DNA of 64,000 bases from Fredinandcohnia quinoae (GTDB taxonomy: Bacteria > Bacillota > Bacilli > Bacillales > Bacillaceae_L), in contig NZ_JAKTTI010000002.1 in the NCBI RefSeq assembly GCF_022427965.1, positions 232,105 through 296,104 of the forward strand. The letters are read 5' to 3'. A program made the translations under genes and the position numbers. The notes beneath the pieces were generated by a model. It saw only the letters and a program-made list of their open reading frames with translations, was not told the DNA's origin and searched no databases. Shown piece by piece: positions 54,849-63,945 of the stretch. Position 1 is the stretch's first letter; each line of letters opens with the position of its first letter.

Positions 54849-55562
54849 CTACCAGCATTTAAAAACACAATACCCCAATTGCCCACCATATTTCTCCGTC
54901 AAATCAATATGCTTAAAATATACATCGACATACTCTTGACCAAGCTGAAATAAATCAAATTCAGCTCCATGTTCAACATCATCCTTATGTTCTTCTGCAA
55001 GTGCACTCCCAATCATTTCAACATTTACAAAACCAGCTTGCTTGAATGCATCCTGCCACTCTTCCTCTGATAAAAGACTTTTCACCTGATAGAAGTCTTC
55101 AATCTCCTCTATTTCAGTTTGTGTCATAGGAGAAATTCTTGTCATTTCAATTGCGATAAATTCTCCATCTTCAGCCAATACACGCTTATACTCTCGTAAA
55201 GATTTTCCGATATTTGTGAAGCTTGTTACAGATTCAGATAAAACATAATTGAATGTTTGATCCTTAAAAGGTAGATTTTCTGCACTAGCTTCCACCACCT
55301 TCACTGGAAGACCCATACTTTTTAAGTTATTGCTTGCTTTTTGAACCATTGACTTATGATTATCACATGCCGTTACGTCACAGCCATATACACTTGCAAT
55401 ATATGTGGCTGTTTGACCAATCCCACAACCAACATCAAGAACTCTGTCCTTCTCTGCCAGTCTTTCATTCGCTAAAATTGATTTTGTTAATGACAAACCA
55501 CCAGGGTGTGCACCATTTATTTCGGCAGCTGCTAAAAAATCCAAATAAGTGACCCTCATCAT
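54849..55562 (-). CDS. Class I SAM-dependent methyltransferase
   Basis: 237 residues. Motif I is VLDVGCGIGQTATYIASVYG, with the acidic residue in VTACDNHKSM and motif IV region FNYVLSESVTSF. The family covers small-molecule methylation (Methyltransf_11/25); the ubiE-like layout suggests a lipid or quinone-like substrate, but this is not decisive. GAGGTGGG precedes the ATG. Confidence 0.8.
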   Translation of the reverse strand: MMRVTYLDFLAAAEINGAHPGGLSLTKSILANERLAEKDRVLDVGCGIGQTATYIASVYGCDVTACDNHKSMVQKASNNLKSMGLPVKVVEASAENLPFKDQTFNYVLSESVTSFTNIGKSLREYKRVLAEDGEFIAIEMTRISPMTQTEIEEIEDFYQVKSLLSEEEWQDAFKQAGFVNVEMIGSALAEEHKDDVEHGAEFDLFQLGQEYVDVYFKHIDLTEKYGGQLGYCVFKCW

Positions 55563-55621
55563 TATCCCACCTCAAAACTCATTTCTATAGAATATGATTA
55601 ATTTGAAATGGGGTTTCAAAT

Positions 55622-55655
55622 AAAAAAGACCATCTCCCAATAAGGATAATGGTCT
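55622..55655 (-). terminator. Terminator of the TDT-family gene
   Basis: Stem AGACCAT / ATGGTCT with an A-run and T-run, just after the stop. Confidence 0.65.
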
Positions 55656-55662
55656 GAAACAT

Positions 55663-56718
55663 CTAGTAGCTTTTACTTACCTTTTTAAGCCCTTTAATGT
55701 CTAAGTATAAATGATGAATAAGTCCGATAAATACTGTAACCCACGCCACTAAAGCAATATAGACCATAAATTGCGGGATCACCTCAAGAAACGGCACCTT
55801 TATCGCTTTTGAAAGCTGGAAGGTACTGGTCGTATACATGGCAAGTGGAAAGGCCATTCCCCAAAATTGCGGCTCATAAGTTAACGGATAATGATGATAG
55901 ACATGTCTCCATATCATTAATATAAATAATAACGGAATCCACCACGTTCCTGTAATCCAGAAAAACAAGGTGAACCCTTTTATAAAAGGTGTGATTTCCA
56001 TAAGTAAGGGCCAATCTTGTGTATTTAATATCAATGTTGACCCTGCTAGCGTTGTAATCGCAACAGCCCCCATATTAATCCAATACGGCGGTGTTAGTGC
56101 TGAAAACTTTAACTCTAGAAATGTAAATCGGTAAAAGATTAGGGTAATAATGTTAAGGTATAGCATACACCCTAAGAAATACATGCAGAGTGTAAAAAAT
56201 AAAATAATTCCCTTCCCATTCTCAACATGAGTTGAAAGCAAAGTACCTAAAATCGAAACTGACTGTGTTGCAACTGCTGCGATCAACCACGCACCATTAA
56301 TCCCTTCTGCCAATGAAGGCTTATCCTTTCGAACAGTCACAGCTGTGAAAAATGTATACATGACAATGAGCCATAAAACAATTCCGAGTGACCATAAGTA
56401 AATGGCAAACTCATAATTTTCCCCAACGACGATTAATTGACTTCCAAACATACATGTTCCAGCAACTAAGGTGAAAAAACCTGTTCCAAGTGAATGGCTC
56501 GTTAAATCTGCGAGTAATTGTGGAAAAAACCAGATAATTCGTATGATCGTCAGAATCCATAGAAATACGTAGGCAAACATATTAAAATACAACATAATAT
56601 GTGCTAGAACTTCCATTCCTAATAAATGAGTTGCAATCGATAAAGCTCCCGTTGCCATTACCAATGCAAAATAACCTGGAAAAAGAGTAGCTGCTTTTTG
56701 TTTTATAAAAGAAATCAT
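55663..56718 (-). CDS. TDT-family transporter (TehA/SLAC1-like)
   Basis: 351 residues from the ATG at 56718 (after GGAGAGGAG); the frame to 56751 would overlap dbpA without a site. Ten membrane helices in the tellurite-resistance/dicarboxylate transporter (SLAC1/Mae1) fold (TLFPGYFALVMATGALSIATHLLG at the start). Members move C4-dicarboxylates, sulfite, nitrate or chloride. Genome context is respiratory and the gene lies 19 bp after dbpA; substrate unknown. Confidence 0.82.
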   Translation of the reverse strand: MISFIKQKAATLFPGYFALVMATGALSIATHLLGMEVLAHIMLYFNMFAYVFLWILTIIRIIWFFPQLLADLTSHSLGTGFFTLVAGTCMFGSQLIVVGENYEFAIYLWSLGIVLWLIVMYTFFTAVTVRKDKPSLAEGINGAWLIAAVATQSVSILGTLLSTHVENGKGIILFFTLCMYFLGCMLYLNIITLIFYRFTFLELKFSALTPPYWINMGAVAITTLAGSTLILNTQDWPLLMEITPFIKGFTLFFWITGTWWIPLLFILMIWRHVYHHYPLTYEPQFWGMAFPLAMYTTSTFQLSKAIKVPFLEVIPQFMVYIALVAWVTVFIGLIHHLYLDIKGLKKVSKSY

Positions 56719-56737
56719 CTTACCACTCCTCTCCAAT

Positions 56738-58174
56738 TTACTTTTTTGCAATATGTACCTTTAATAACTTCCCTTTAATCGTTGTATTTTTCATGGCTTG
56801 TAAAACAAGTGAACCTTTGCCATTTAAAATATCAACATAAGTAACATTCTCTTGAATTGTAATAATCCCAATATCATCGGCTGATACACCTCGCAGTTTC
56901 GCAATTGTACCCACGAAGTCCACTGCACGAAGCTTCTTTTTCTTTCCACCATTAAAATATAGCTTCATAATATCTTTATTAAGTTGCTCACTTTTATCCT
57001 TTTTTAGCTTAGGCAACGCAATCTGACTTCTTGTAAAAACAACAGCCCCTTGTGCAACTTCCTCAATTGTCGGAACTGTTCCCTTGCGAATTTCACAACC
57101 AATAAAGCTTTCAATGTCCGCTACATATTTTAGCTCTTGGTTTGTAACAAAAGTGATCGCCTTCCCCATCTCACCAGCCCGTCCTGTTCTGCCAATACGA
57201 TGGACATAGCTTTCCTTTTCTAGCGGAAGATCATAATTAATGACGAGTGAAATATTCTCGACATCAATACCCCTTGCGGCAACATCTGTTGCAACTAAAT
57301 AACGGAATTTTCCTCTTTTAAAATCATCCATAACTGCAAATCGATCCTCTTGAATCATCCCACCATGAATTTTGTCACATGAGAAATTCAATTTCTCCAT
57401 TCTCTCCAAAAGCTGATCAACCCTGACTTGTGTCCGACAAAAAATAATACAGCTATCAGGATTCTCTACAGTTGCGATATCAGTTAATAAGGGAAACTTA
57501 GCTTCCTCTTCAACATCTAAAAAAGAATGATCAATTGAATTTGTTAAAAGACCCGTACCTTCTATTACAATATGAGTTGGCGTTTTCATATATGTTTTAG
57601 AGAGTTGTTCAATATCTTCAGGTAATGTTGCCGAAAAGAGCATCGTCATTCTTTCGGTAGGAAGGGATTGAATAATCGCTTCTACTTGTTCGATGAAGCC
57701 CATATTTAGCATCTCATCTGCCTCATCAATTACAAGATACTTCACTTTCTCTAGTGATAACGTTTCTTTTTCAATATGATCCAGCACTCGACCCGGTGTA
57801 CCTACGACAACATGGTTTTTTTGTTTTAATTCAACCTTTTGCCTCTCAAATGATTGCTTCCCGTAAATTGCTGTTGCTTTAATCCGTTTAAACCGGCCAA
57901 TATTCGTAATATCTTCCTTTACTTGCGCAGCAAGTTCCCTTGTTGGAGTGAGAACTAGAGCTTGTGGCTTGTTCTCCTCCCAATTAATCAGCTCACATAA
58001 TGGAATAGCAAAAGCAGCCGTCTTTCCACTCCCTGTTTGTGATTTTACTACAAGGTCCCTTCCTTTGAATGTGATTGGTATCACTTCACTCTGAACCTCG
58101 GTCGGTTCATCATAGTTTAAGCCTTCCAGTGCTTTTAAAATATTCTCACTTAATGGATAATCATTAAACCTCAT
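56738..58174 (-). CDS. dbpA: DEAD-box RNA helicase DbpA/YxiN
   Basis: 478 residues, against 479 in B. subtilis DbpA/YxiN. Helicase motifs in order: [10 protein letters not shown] (Q), [13 protein letters not shown] (I), PTRELAAQ (Ia), [10 protein letters not shown] (Ib), DEADEML (II), SATLP (III), [10 protein letters not shown] (VI). The C-terminal ~75 residues form the DbpA RNA-binding domain ([21 protein letters not shown]), which targets hairpin 92 of 23S rRNA, so it acts in large-subunit assembly. Confidence 0.94.
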   Translation of the reverse strand: MRFNDYPLSENILKALEGLNYDEPTEVQSEVIPITFKGRDLVVKSQTGSGKTAAFAIPLCELINWEENKPQALVLTPTRELAAQVKEDITNIGRFKRIKATAIYGKQSFERQKVELKQKNHVVVGTPGRVLDHIEKETLSLEKVKYLVIDEADEMLNMGFIEQVEAIIQSLPTERMTMLFSATLPEDIEQLSKTYMKTPTHIVIEGTGLLTNSIDHSFLDVEEEAKFPLLTDIATVENPDSCIIFCRTQVRVDQLLERMEKLNFSCDKIHGGMIQEDRFAVMDDFKRGKFRYLVATDVAARGIDVENISLVINYDLPLEKESYVHRIGRTGRAGEMGKAITFVTNQELKYVADIESFIGCEIRKGTVPTIEEVAQGAVVFTRSQIALPKLKKDKSEQLNKDIMKLYFNGGKKKKLRAVDFVGTIAKLRGVSADDIGIITIQENVTYVDILNGKGSLVLQAMKNTTIKGKLLKVHIAKK

Positions 58175-58230
58175 GTAAGTACCTCTTTTTTAATTTAGTA
58201 TGCAATATCTAGAACCTTTCCATTATAACA

Positions 58231-58267
58231 AAAAAAGGCACCAACCCTGTTTGAAAGAGTTGGCACC
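58231..58267 (-). terminator. Terminator of fnr
   Basis: Nine-bp stem GGCACCAAC / GTTGGCACC with a T-run on the minus strand, right after the fnr stop. Confidence 0.85.
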
Positions 58268-58274
58268 CATTATA

Positions 58275-59006
58275 TTAATGAGTATGATTTACACAATCAC
58301 AAATATCATATAAATAATCCAAACGGCGAATTACTATTTTACGATCAATCATTTCAATCACGCCTTCTCGTTTCCATGCATTTAGAACTCGATTGACACT
58401 TTCTCTTGATGTTCCAATAAAATCACCGAAATCTTTGTTCGTCAATTCAATTGAGATTAAAATACCTTCCGCACATTTTACCCCGTAAGTTGTTGTTAAT
58501 TTAATGATGGTTGAAGCAAGGGCACCAGTTTTATCATAAAAGAGGAAATCATATAATTTATTTTGAGTAACACGCTGTGACCAGCCAATCCAACTCATAA
58601 ATTCTACCGCAAAGTTCCCGAATTCATACATGAGCTTTTTAAGATCGCTCATAAGAATTACGCCAATCTCAGCATTTTCAGATACTTCCGCACGATAGCT
58701 ATAGTAGAGAGCATTATTAAATCCACCAATTTCACCCAATAAACTACCTTCTTCTTTTATTGAAAGAAGAAATTCCTTACCACTCTCTGAAGATGTTCTA
58801 AGTTTTACTCTGCCTGATTGGATATAATACATTTTATCTACTTGTTCACCTTCCCAAAAAAGGTGGTTCCCTGCTTGAACTTGTATCGTACGCATGATTC
58901 CTTGTAGTTTATTAAAATTATCTTTTGATAAAAAATTATTTATTCTTTCATTAACCGTCTCTATATGTGAAATATCATGTTTTACTTCTTGGATTACCAT
59001 CGCCAT
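58275..59006 (-). CDS. fnr: Fnr: Crp/Fnr-family anaerobic regulator with a reduced cysteine set
   Basis: 243 residues from the ATG at 59006 (9 nt after GGAGGT; a TTG at 59015 abuts the site). N-terminal cyclic-nucleotide-type beta-roll, long dimer helix, and a winged helix whose recognition part GTSRESVNRVLNAW fits TGTGA-type sites. B. subtilis Fnr ligates [4Fe-4S] with three C-terminal cysteines (227, 230, 235) plus an Asp. Here the end reads DICDCVNHTH: only Cys236 and Cys238, then two histidines. A third cysteine lies mid-protein (KCAEG). It is the likely reader of the Fnr boxes at 3443, 17764 and 59804. Confidence 0.9.
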   Translation of the reverse strand: MAMVIQEVKHDISHIETVNERINNFLSKDNFNKLQGIMRTIQVQAGNHLFWEGEQVDKMYYIQSGRVKLRTSSESGKEFLLSIKEEGSLLGEIGGFNNALYYSYRAEVSENAEIGVILMSDLKKLMYEFGNFAVEFMSWIGWSQRVTQNKLYDFLFYDKTGALASTIIKLTTTYGVKCAEGILISIELTNKDFGDFIGTSRESVNRVLNAWKREGVIEMIDRKIVIRRLDYLYDICDCVNHTH

Positions 59007-59201
59007 TTTGTTCAAACCTCCCGTACAAACTTTATGCTTTAATCATATCTCGCTAGTGTTAAATATGGTATCAGGGGAAATACTGAACTTTAACCTCTTT
59101 TTTCCCCATCTTTAGTTACGTGATTTTCTCTATTTCAATGCTAAACTTACTGTATTTGAGTAATTATCCGTGGGTGGCTTCATTTTTTACGGATATAAAG
59201 T

Positions 59202-59215
59202 TAGGGGAATTCCCT
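59202..59215. promoter_or_regulatory. GC-rich palindrome between fnr and nreA, NreC-like site
   Basis: TAGGGGAATTCCCT: AGGG-N5-CCCT around a perfect GGGAATTCCC. Staphylococcal NreC sites are TAGGG-N4-CCCTA palindromes, so this is a close variant. It lies 89-102 bp before nreA and about 200 bp before fnr. Confidence 0.45.
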
Positions 59216-59303
59216 GACATACAATTTCAAAAAAAAGAATTACAATGAGTGTAACTAAATCCCATGTGGAAAAGTCACAATGTAGTGGCAAGGGGAGATT
59301 ATT

Positions 59304-59738
59304 GTGGAAGTATTGAATATAGACATTGAACAACAATTAAAAAAACTTATTGCGACAACTTCGAGTGATTTTTCTGCACTTGCATGTATAAAAGAGCTTG
59401 ATCATACCATTCACTGGAAATATGCAACTGGGAATAGTAATGAGCGCTTTCGTCATATGGTTGGTAAACCGGGAAAAGGTATCGCAGGGTCTGTTTTTCG
59501 TTTTGGTCGAGAAATTGTGCTTGATCAGGACACCGTCGGATATGACAAAATAAGACTTGGATATCCAATCATGCTTGCTGAAAATTTACTGGCTGCTATC
59601 GCCGTGCCACTCTTTGCTAACGGAAAAATAAGGGGTGTACTTGTAACTGGATCACGTTCCATTCGCAAATATACGGTCGAAGAAATCAATCAAGTAAAAG
59701 AAACGGCAGGTTACCTTTCTTCTATTTTTAATCATTAA
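59304..59738 (+). CDS. nreA: NreA-like GAF-domain nitrate receptor
   Basis: 144 residues, a lone GAF domain; GTG start after AGGGGAGA. Staphylococcal NreA is a cytosolic nitrate-binding GAF protein that restrains the kinase NreB until nitrate is present. The fold cues are FSALACIKELDHTIHWKYATGN and the RKYTVEEINQVKETAGYLS closing helix. Followed by a terminator, then nreC and nreB. Confidence 0.83.
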   Translation: MEVLNIDIEQQLKKLIATTSSDFSALACIKELDHTIHWKYATGNSNERFRHMVGKPGKGIAGSVFRFGREIVLDQDTVGYDKIRLGYPIMLAENLLAAIAVPLFANGKIRGVLVTGSRSIRKYTVEEINQVKETAGYLSSIFNH

Positions 59739-59753
59739 ATATAGCAAACTACT

Positions 59754-59786
59754 AATGAATCCCATTGAAAGGATTCATTTTTTTTT
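59754..59786 (+). terminator. Terminator of nreA overlapping the nreCB promoter
   Basis: Nine-bp stem AATGAATCC / GGATTCATT with a long T-run. The TTGAAA -35 of the next promoter lies in its loop. Confidence 0.8.
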
Positions 59787-59819
59787 ATATGATGGGAGTA
59801 ACGTGTGAGATAAATCACA
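59765..59819 (+). promoter_or_regulatory. Promoter and Fnr box of nreCB
   Basis: TTGAAA (59765-59770), 17-bp spacer, TATGAT (59788-59793): a strong housekeeping promoter with start near 59800. A perfect Fnr box TGTGA-GATAAA-TCACA lies at 59804-59819, about +5 to +20, where binding would block rather than activate. Confidence 0.6.
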
Positions 59820-59848
59820 CCACAGATTCTCGTTAGGGGGAAGAAATT

Positions 59849-60502
59849 GTGGTTAAACTATTAGTCGTGGATGACCATGCAGTTGTTCGTTCAGGACTCA
59901 TGATGCTATTGAACGGTAAAAATAATATAGAAGTAGTTGGTGAAGCATCAGAAGGTGATGAAGCAATAAAAAAAGCGGTTGAGTTAAAGCCTGATATTGT
60001 ATTAATGGATTTGAGCATGCCCCACGGGAAGGATGGCTTAACTGCAACCCACGAGCTGCATGAACTCCAGCCAGATATCGCAATTTTAATATTAACTATG
60101 CATGATGATGAAGAATACTTATTTCGGGCAATTCAAGCAGGTGCATCAGGATATATTTTAAAAAATGCACCACATGAGGAATTGTTATCAGCGATAAACT
60201 CAGTATTTTCTGGAAATGCATATTTAACTCCTTCCGCTACAAGGGCCCTCATGAGTGGTTTTGTAGACCGAGCTAAAAATGGCGATAATGGAAATACATT
60301 TGACAATTTATCCGAACGAGAAAAGGAAGTTCTTGAATGGATTGCAAAAGGCTATTCGAATAAAGAAATTGCAGAACACTTGGTTATAAGTGTGAAAACA
60401 GTTGAGTCACACAAAAGTAATTTAATGGAAAAACTTGGTTTAAAAACCCGACCAGAGTTAGTCAAGTACGCCATGAAGAAAGGGTTGCTACATTTTGAGT
60501 AA
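59849..60502 (+). CDS. nreC: NreC response regulator (NarL/LuxR type)
   Basis: 217 residues, GTG start after AGGGGG. Receiver domain with phospho-acceptor Asp54 (VLMDLSMPHGKDG), then a LuxR/NarL HTH (LSEREKEVLEWIAKGYSNKEIAEHL). NreC activates nitrate reductase and transporter genes in staphylococci. It overlaps nreB by 8 bp. Confidence 0.9.
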   Translation: MVKLLVVDDHAVVRSGLMMLLNGKNNIEVVGEASEGDEAIKKAVELKPDIVLMDLSMPHGKDGLTATHELHELQPDIAILILTMHDDEEYLFRAIQAGASGYILKNAPHEELLSAINSVFSGNAYLTPSATRALMSGFVDRAKNGDNGNTFDNLSEREKEVLEWIAKGYSNKEIAEHLVISVKTVESHKSNLMEKLGLKTRPELVKYAMKKGLLHFE

Positions 60503-61607
60503 GATTGATCGCCTTAAACACCAATCAGAAATTGGTGGACCAAACGTTGTCGAATTACTAGCAAATCTTGACGTCCATATTCAAGACCCTGAATTTAAGT
60601 TGAGTGTCGGAAATTCCCTTAAAAATCTTGCAGATCTAACTTTTGCTTTAGATGAATCATCCATTGTTGCAATTACTGACCAAAAAGGAAAAATTCAATA
60701 TGTGAATAAGCGTTTCTGCCAAATTTCAAAGTATTCAAAGGAAGAACTAATTGGCGAAGACCATAGAATCATTAATTCCGGTCATCATAGCAAGGAGTTC
60801 ATGCGTAAGCTTTGGAAAACAATTGGGACTGGTCAGGTATGGCATGGTGAAATTAAAAATAAAGCAAAAGATGGTTCCTATTATTGGGTAAATACGACAA
60901 TTGTTCCTTTTTTAGATGACAACGGAAAACCCTATCAATATTTAGCGATTCGTGATGAAGTTACGAAGTTAAAAGAAGTGCAAGAAGAGCTTAAAATTAT
61001 GATGAATCGTGTTATAGGGATTCAAGAAGAAGAAAGAAAACGAATCTCACGTGAATTACATGATGGAATCGGGCAAAGTATGTTCGCCCTACTTATTCAA
61101 CTGGATCAGCTTATTAATGAAAAACAAGATGAAAAGCTCGAAGAATTAAGGCAAAACGTTTCTTTTATGATGGAAGATATACGCGTCCTTGCCTGGGAGC
61201 TCCGTCCATCTGTCCTCGATGACTTAGGTGTTGTTCCAGCAATTCGCAAATATGTTGAGAATTACTCACAGCACTATGGAATTCATGTTGACCTTGAGTG
61301 CACCTTACGCACTCGACTCGATATTCAGAAGGAAACGACCATATACAGAGTGATTCAAGAAGCCTTAACCAATATTGGCAAATACGCTAATGTTTCTGAA
61401 GCCGTTGTTACCATTCACGAATTAGATGCAATGGTTGAAGTAGTGGTGAAAGACGAAGGCCAAGGATTCATTCGTGAATCTAAAGGAAATGGTGTTGGAC
61501 TTTTCAGCATGGAGGAACGTGCAAGGAATGTTGGCGGTACTTTCGAGATCCAGTCTGAACTTGGTAGAGGAACAGAGGTAAGGTTTACTGTACCAAAATC
61601 AAATTAA
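60495..61607 (+). CDS. nreB: NreB-like sensor histidine kinase (PAS, HPK7)
   Basis: 370 residues, TTG start overlapping nreC. An N-terminal PAS domain (~50-165, SIVAITDQKGKIQYVNKRF), then a HisKA_3 kinase with His189 in RELHDGIGQ and an ATPase domain (EALTNIGKYANVSEA, GVGLFSMEERA). In staphylococcal NreB four cysteines in the PAS domain hold an oxygen-labile [4Fe-4S]. Here the PAS has just one cysteine (RFCQ), so that cluster cannot form; oxygen sensing probably falls to Fnr alone. Soluble, no membrane helix. Confidence 0.88.
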   Translation: MSKIDRLKHQSEIGGPNVVELLANLDVHIQDPEFKLSVGNSLKNLADLTFALDESSIVAITDQKGKIQYVNKRFCQISKYSKEELIGEDHRIINSGHHSKEFMRKLWKTIGTGQVWHGEIKNKAKDGSYYWVNTTIVPFLDDNGKPYQYLAIRDEVTKLKEVQEELKIMMNRVIGIQEEERKRISRELHDGIGQSMFALLIQLDQLINEKQDEKLEELRQNVSFMMEDIRVLAWELRPSVLDDLGVVPAIRKYVENYSQHYGIHVDLECTLRTRLDIQKETTIYRVIQEALTNIGKYANVSEAVVTIHELDAMVEVVVKDEGQGFIRESKGNGVGLFSMEERARNVGGTFEIQSELGRGTEVRFTVPKSN

Positions 61608-61610
61608 ACA

Positions 61611-61656
61611 AGAGGCGAAATTAGCATCACATAACGCTAATTTCGCCTCTTTTTTG
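61611..61656. terminator. Bidirectional terminator between nreB and gnd
   Basis: Sixteen-bp perfect stem AAGAGGCGAAATTAGC / GCTAATTTCGCCTCTT with a 10-nt loop and T-run. Confidence 0.9.
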
Positions 61657-61666
61657 TCATCATTTT

Positions 61667-63079
61667 TTATTCCATCCAGTTTGTGTGGAATACTCCTTCT
61701 TTATCAACACGTTGATAGGTGTGAGCACCAAAGTAATCCCGTTGAGCCTGCAATAAATTTGCTGGGAGCGTTTCAGAACGATAGCTATCATAGTAAGCAA
61801 CAGCACTTGCAAACGCAGGTACCGGGATTCCTCTCTCAATTGCGATGACAAGCACTTGACGTAGCGCATGCTGATAGCTTTCAACAATTTCTTTGAAATA
61901 TGGATCCAATAAAAGATTTGCTAATTGTGGATCATGGTCGTAAGCATCTTTAATTTTTTGAAGGAATTGAGCCCGAATAATACAACCACCACGGAAAATC
62001 ATTGCAATATCACCGTAGTTAAGATTCCACTCATACTCTTCAGATGCTGATCTCATTTGCGCAAAACCTTGGGCATATGAGCAAATTTTACTCATATATA
62101 AAGCCTTTCGAACGGCTTCAATCAATTCTTCTTTATTCCCATCGAATGGTTTGTCAGCTGGTCCTGTCAGCATTTTACTTGCTCTTACTCTTTCTTCTTT
62201 CATCGCAGAAATAAAGCGTGCAAATACTGATTCTGTAATAATTGGAAGTGGAACCCCTAAGTCTAACGCATTTTGACTTGTCCATTTCCCTGTCCCTTTT
62301 TGACCGGCTGTATCTAGAATCACGTCAACCATTGGTTTCCCTGAGTCTTCATCAACTTTTGTAAAAATATCAGCAGTAATTTCAATTAAGTAACTATCTA
62401 GTTCACCTTTATTCCAATCAGCAAAAACGTGATGAAGCTCATCTGCTTGTAAACCGAGAACATTTTTTAAAATATTATATGACTCACAAATTAACTGCAT
62501 ATCACCATACTCGATTCCATTATGAACCATTTTTACATAATGACCTGCACCATTTGGACCGATATATGTACAGCAAGGCTCTCCCTGAACTTTAGCTGAA
62601 ATTGCCTCAAGGATTGGTTTTACAAGTTCATATGCTTCTTTTTTACCACCAGGCATAATGGAAGGGCCCTTTAGTGCTCCTTCTTCCCCACCTGAAACAC
62701 CAGTACCGATAAAATGGAAGCCTGCTGTTTCTAATTCTTTATTACGTCTAATCGTATCTTGGAAGAAGGTATTTCCACCATCGATCAGTATATCTCCTTC
62801 ATCTAGAAAAGGTTTCAATGATTCGATTGTTGCATCAGTGGCTGCACCCGCTTTAACCATTAAAAGAATTTTTCTCGGTACCTCTATTGAATTTACAAAC
62901 TCTTCAATCGTACTTGCACCTACGAAATTTTTACCCTCCGCCTCGTTCTTTAGGAACTCTTCCGTTTTTTCATAAGAACGATTAAATACTGCAACCGAAT
63001 AACCCCTGCTTTCTATATTTAAAGCGAGATTTTTTCCCATTACCGCTAATCCGACAACACCTATTTGTTGCTTAGACAT
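61667..63079 (-). CDS. gnd: 6-phosphogluconate dehydrogenase, decarboxylating
   Basis: 470 residues, full length. N-terminal Rossmann site [23 protein letters not shown] (NADP type, Asn-Arg after the second strand), catalytic Lys and substrate signature [24 protein letters not shown], and the C-terminal [12 protein letters not shown]. Converts 6-phosphogluconate to ribulose 5-phosphate in the pentose phosphate pathway. AGGAGAGAAG precedes the ATG. It resembles the NADP-dependent GndA (YqjI) more than GntZ, but this needs alignment. Confidence 0.95.
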   Translation of the reverse strand: MSKQQIGVVGLAVMGKNLALNIESRGYSVAVFNRSYEKTEEFLKNEAEGKNFVGASTIEEFVNSIEVPRKILLMVKAGAATDATIESLKPFLDEGDILIDGGNTFFQDTIRRNKELETAGFHFIGTGVSGGEEGALKGPSIMPGGKKEAYELVKPILEAISAKVQGEPCCTYIGPNGAGHYVKMVHNGIEYGDMQLICESYNILKNVLGLQADELHHVFADWNKGELDSYLIEITADIFTKVDEDSGKPMVDVILDTAGQKGTGKWTSQNALDLGVPLPIITESVFARFISAMKEERVRASKMLTGPADKPFDGNKEELIEAVRKALYMSKICSYAQGFAQMRSASEEYEWNLNYGDIAMIFRGGCIIRAQFLQKIKDAYDHDPQLANLLLDPYFKEIVESYQHALRQVLVIAIERGIPVPAFASAVAYYDSYRSETLPANLLQAQRDYFGAHTYQRVDKEGVFHTNWME

Positions 63080-63203
63080 CCTAACTTCTCTCCTTTATTG
63101 AAACTTTTTTGTTAATCTAGATTTTACTACATCTTCCTAGTTAACTATACTTTTTTACTGGTTTTTAAGAATTATTCTGAATTATAACTTTATATCATTC
63201 TTT

Positions 63204-63755
63204 TTACAAATTATATTTATCGCCAAAAAGAATTTCTACTGCATTTTCCAACTCCTTTAATAGTGGAAATGTAGATTCGAAGCCTAGGCTTTTGATGATA
63301 CTGCGGTAATACCATTCCTGCTTGTCTTTTCCTCTATTAAATCGCTCCCACACTTGATCACCTTCATGCTCAAAATCACGAATGATGGATTGAACATTAT
63401 GTAATTTATCAGCACATGACACTACTCGAATATCTTCTGGAGCTGTTTTTAAAAATTCAATCGTATGCTCTTTTCGTTCATCCCATGTTAGCGACTTATC
63501 TGGTTCAGAGCAGCCCTCTACAATCGTAGAAAGAGTCCGACCAAATGTTTGTTCAATATCATTTAATGTAAGCTCTGTATCCTCTACCGTATCATGCAAG
63601 ATTGCTGCCGCAACTAGCTCATCACGATAACCTGCTTTCATCAGAATTAGGCCCACCGAAATTGGATGGCTAATGTAAGGAGTCTTCGTCCGTTTCCGAT
63701 ACTGACCATCATGCGCCCTACTCGCCATAACTATTGCCTTTTCAATTATATCCAC
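63204..63755 (-). CDS. HD-domain hydrolase, small alarmone-hydrolase-like
   Basis: 183 residues, GTG start after AGGGGGG. HD-domain metal ligands in ISHPISVG, the signature LHDTVEDTELTL, and CADKLHN, matching the hydrolase half of RelA/SpoT and MESH1-type proteins. There is no synthetase domain. It may hydrolyse (p)ppGpp or another nucleotide; substrate is not shown by sequence. Confidence 0.8.
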   Translation of the reverse strand: MDIIEKAIVMASRAHDGQYRKRTKTPYISHPISVGLILMKAGYRDELVAAAILHDTVEDTELTLNDIEQTFGRTLSTIVEGCSEPDKSLTWDERKEHTIEFLKTAPEDIRVVSCADKLHNVQSIIRDFEHEGDQVWERFNRGKDKQEWYYRSIIKSLGFESTFPLLKELENAVEILFGDKYNL

Positions 63756-63845
63756 TGTAGTCCCCCCTTATCCAACAACATCTTATCATAATGTGGTAGG
63801 GTTATCCACAATATCCACAGTTGTGTCGGGCATCTTATTTTCTGA

Positions 63846-63945
63846 GTGTAGTGAGCATTTATTCTGAGAACGAGCATATTTCTGCAGGAGCTTGCATTAT
63901 TCGCTTAATGACCGTATTTTTGAAATAACGGCCGTATTTTTAAAT
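63846..63945. repeat. Degenerate ~20-bp repeats related to the 17955 array
   Basis: Words such as GTGAGCATTTATTCT, ACGAGCATATTTCTGC, CTTGCATTATTCGC, GACCGTATTTTTGAAATA and GGCCGTATTTTTAAATTG recur about every 20-22 bp upstream of the HD-domain gene. They are more decayed than the array at 17955 but share the GAGCATAT core. Confidence 0.4.
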
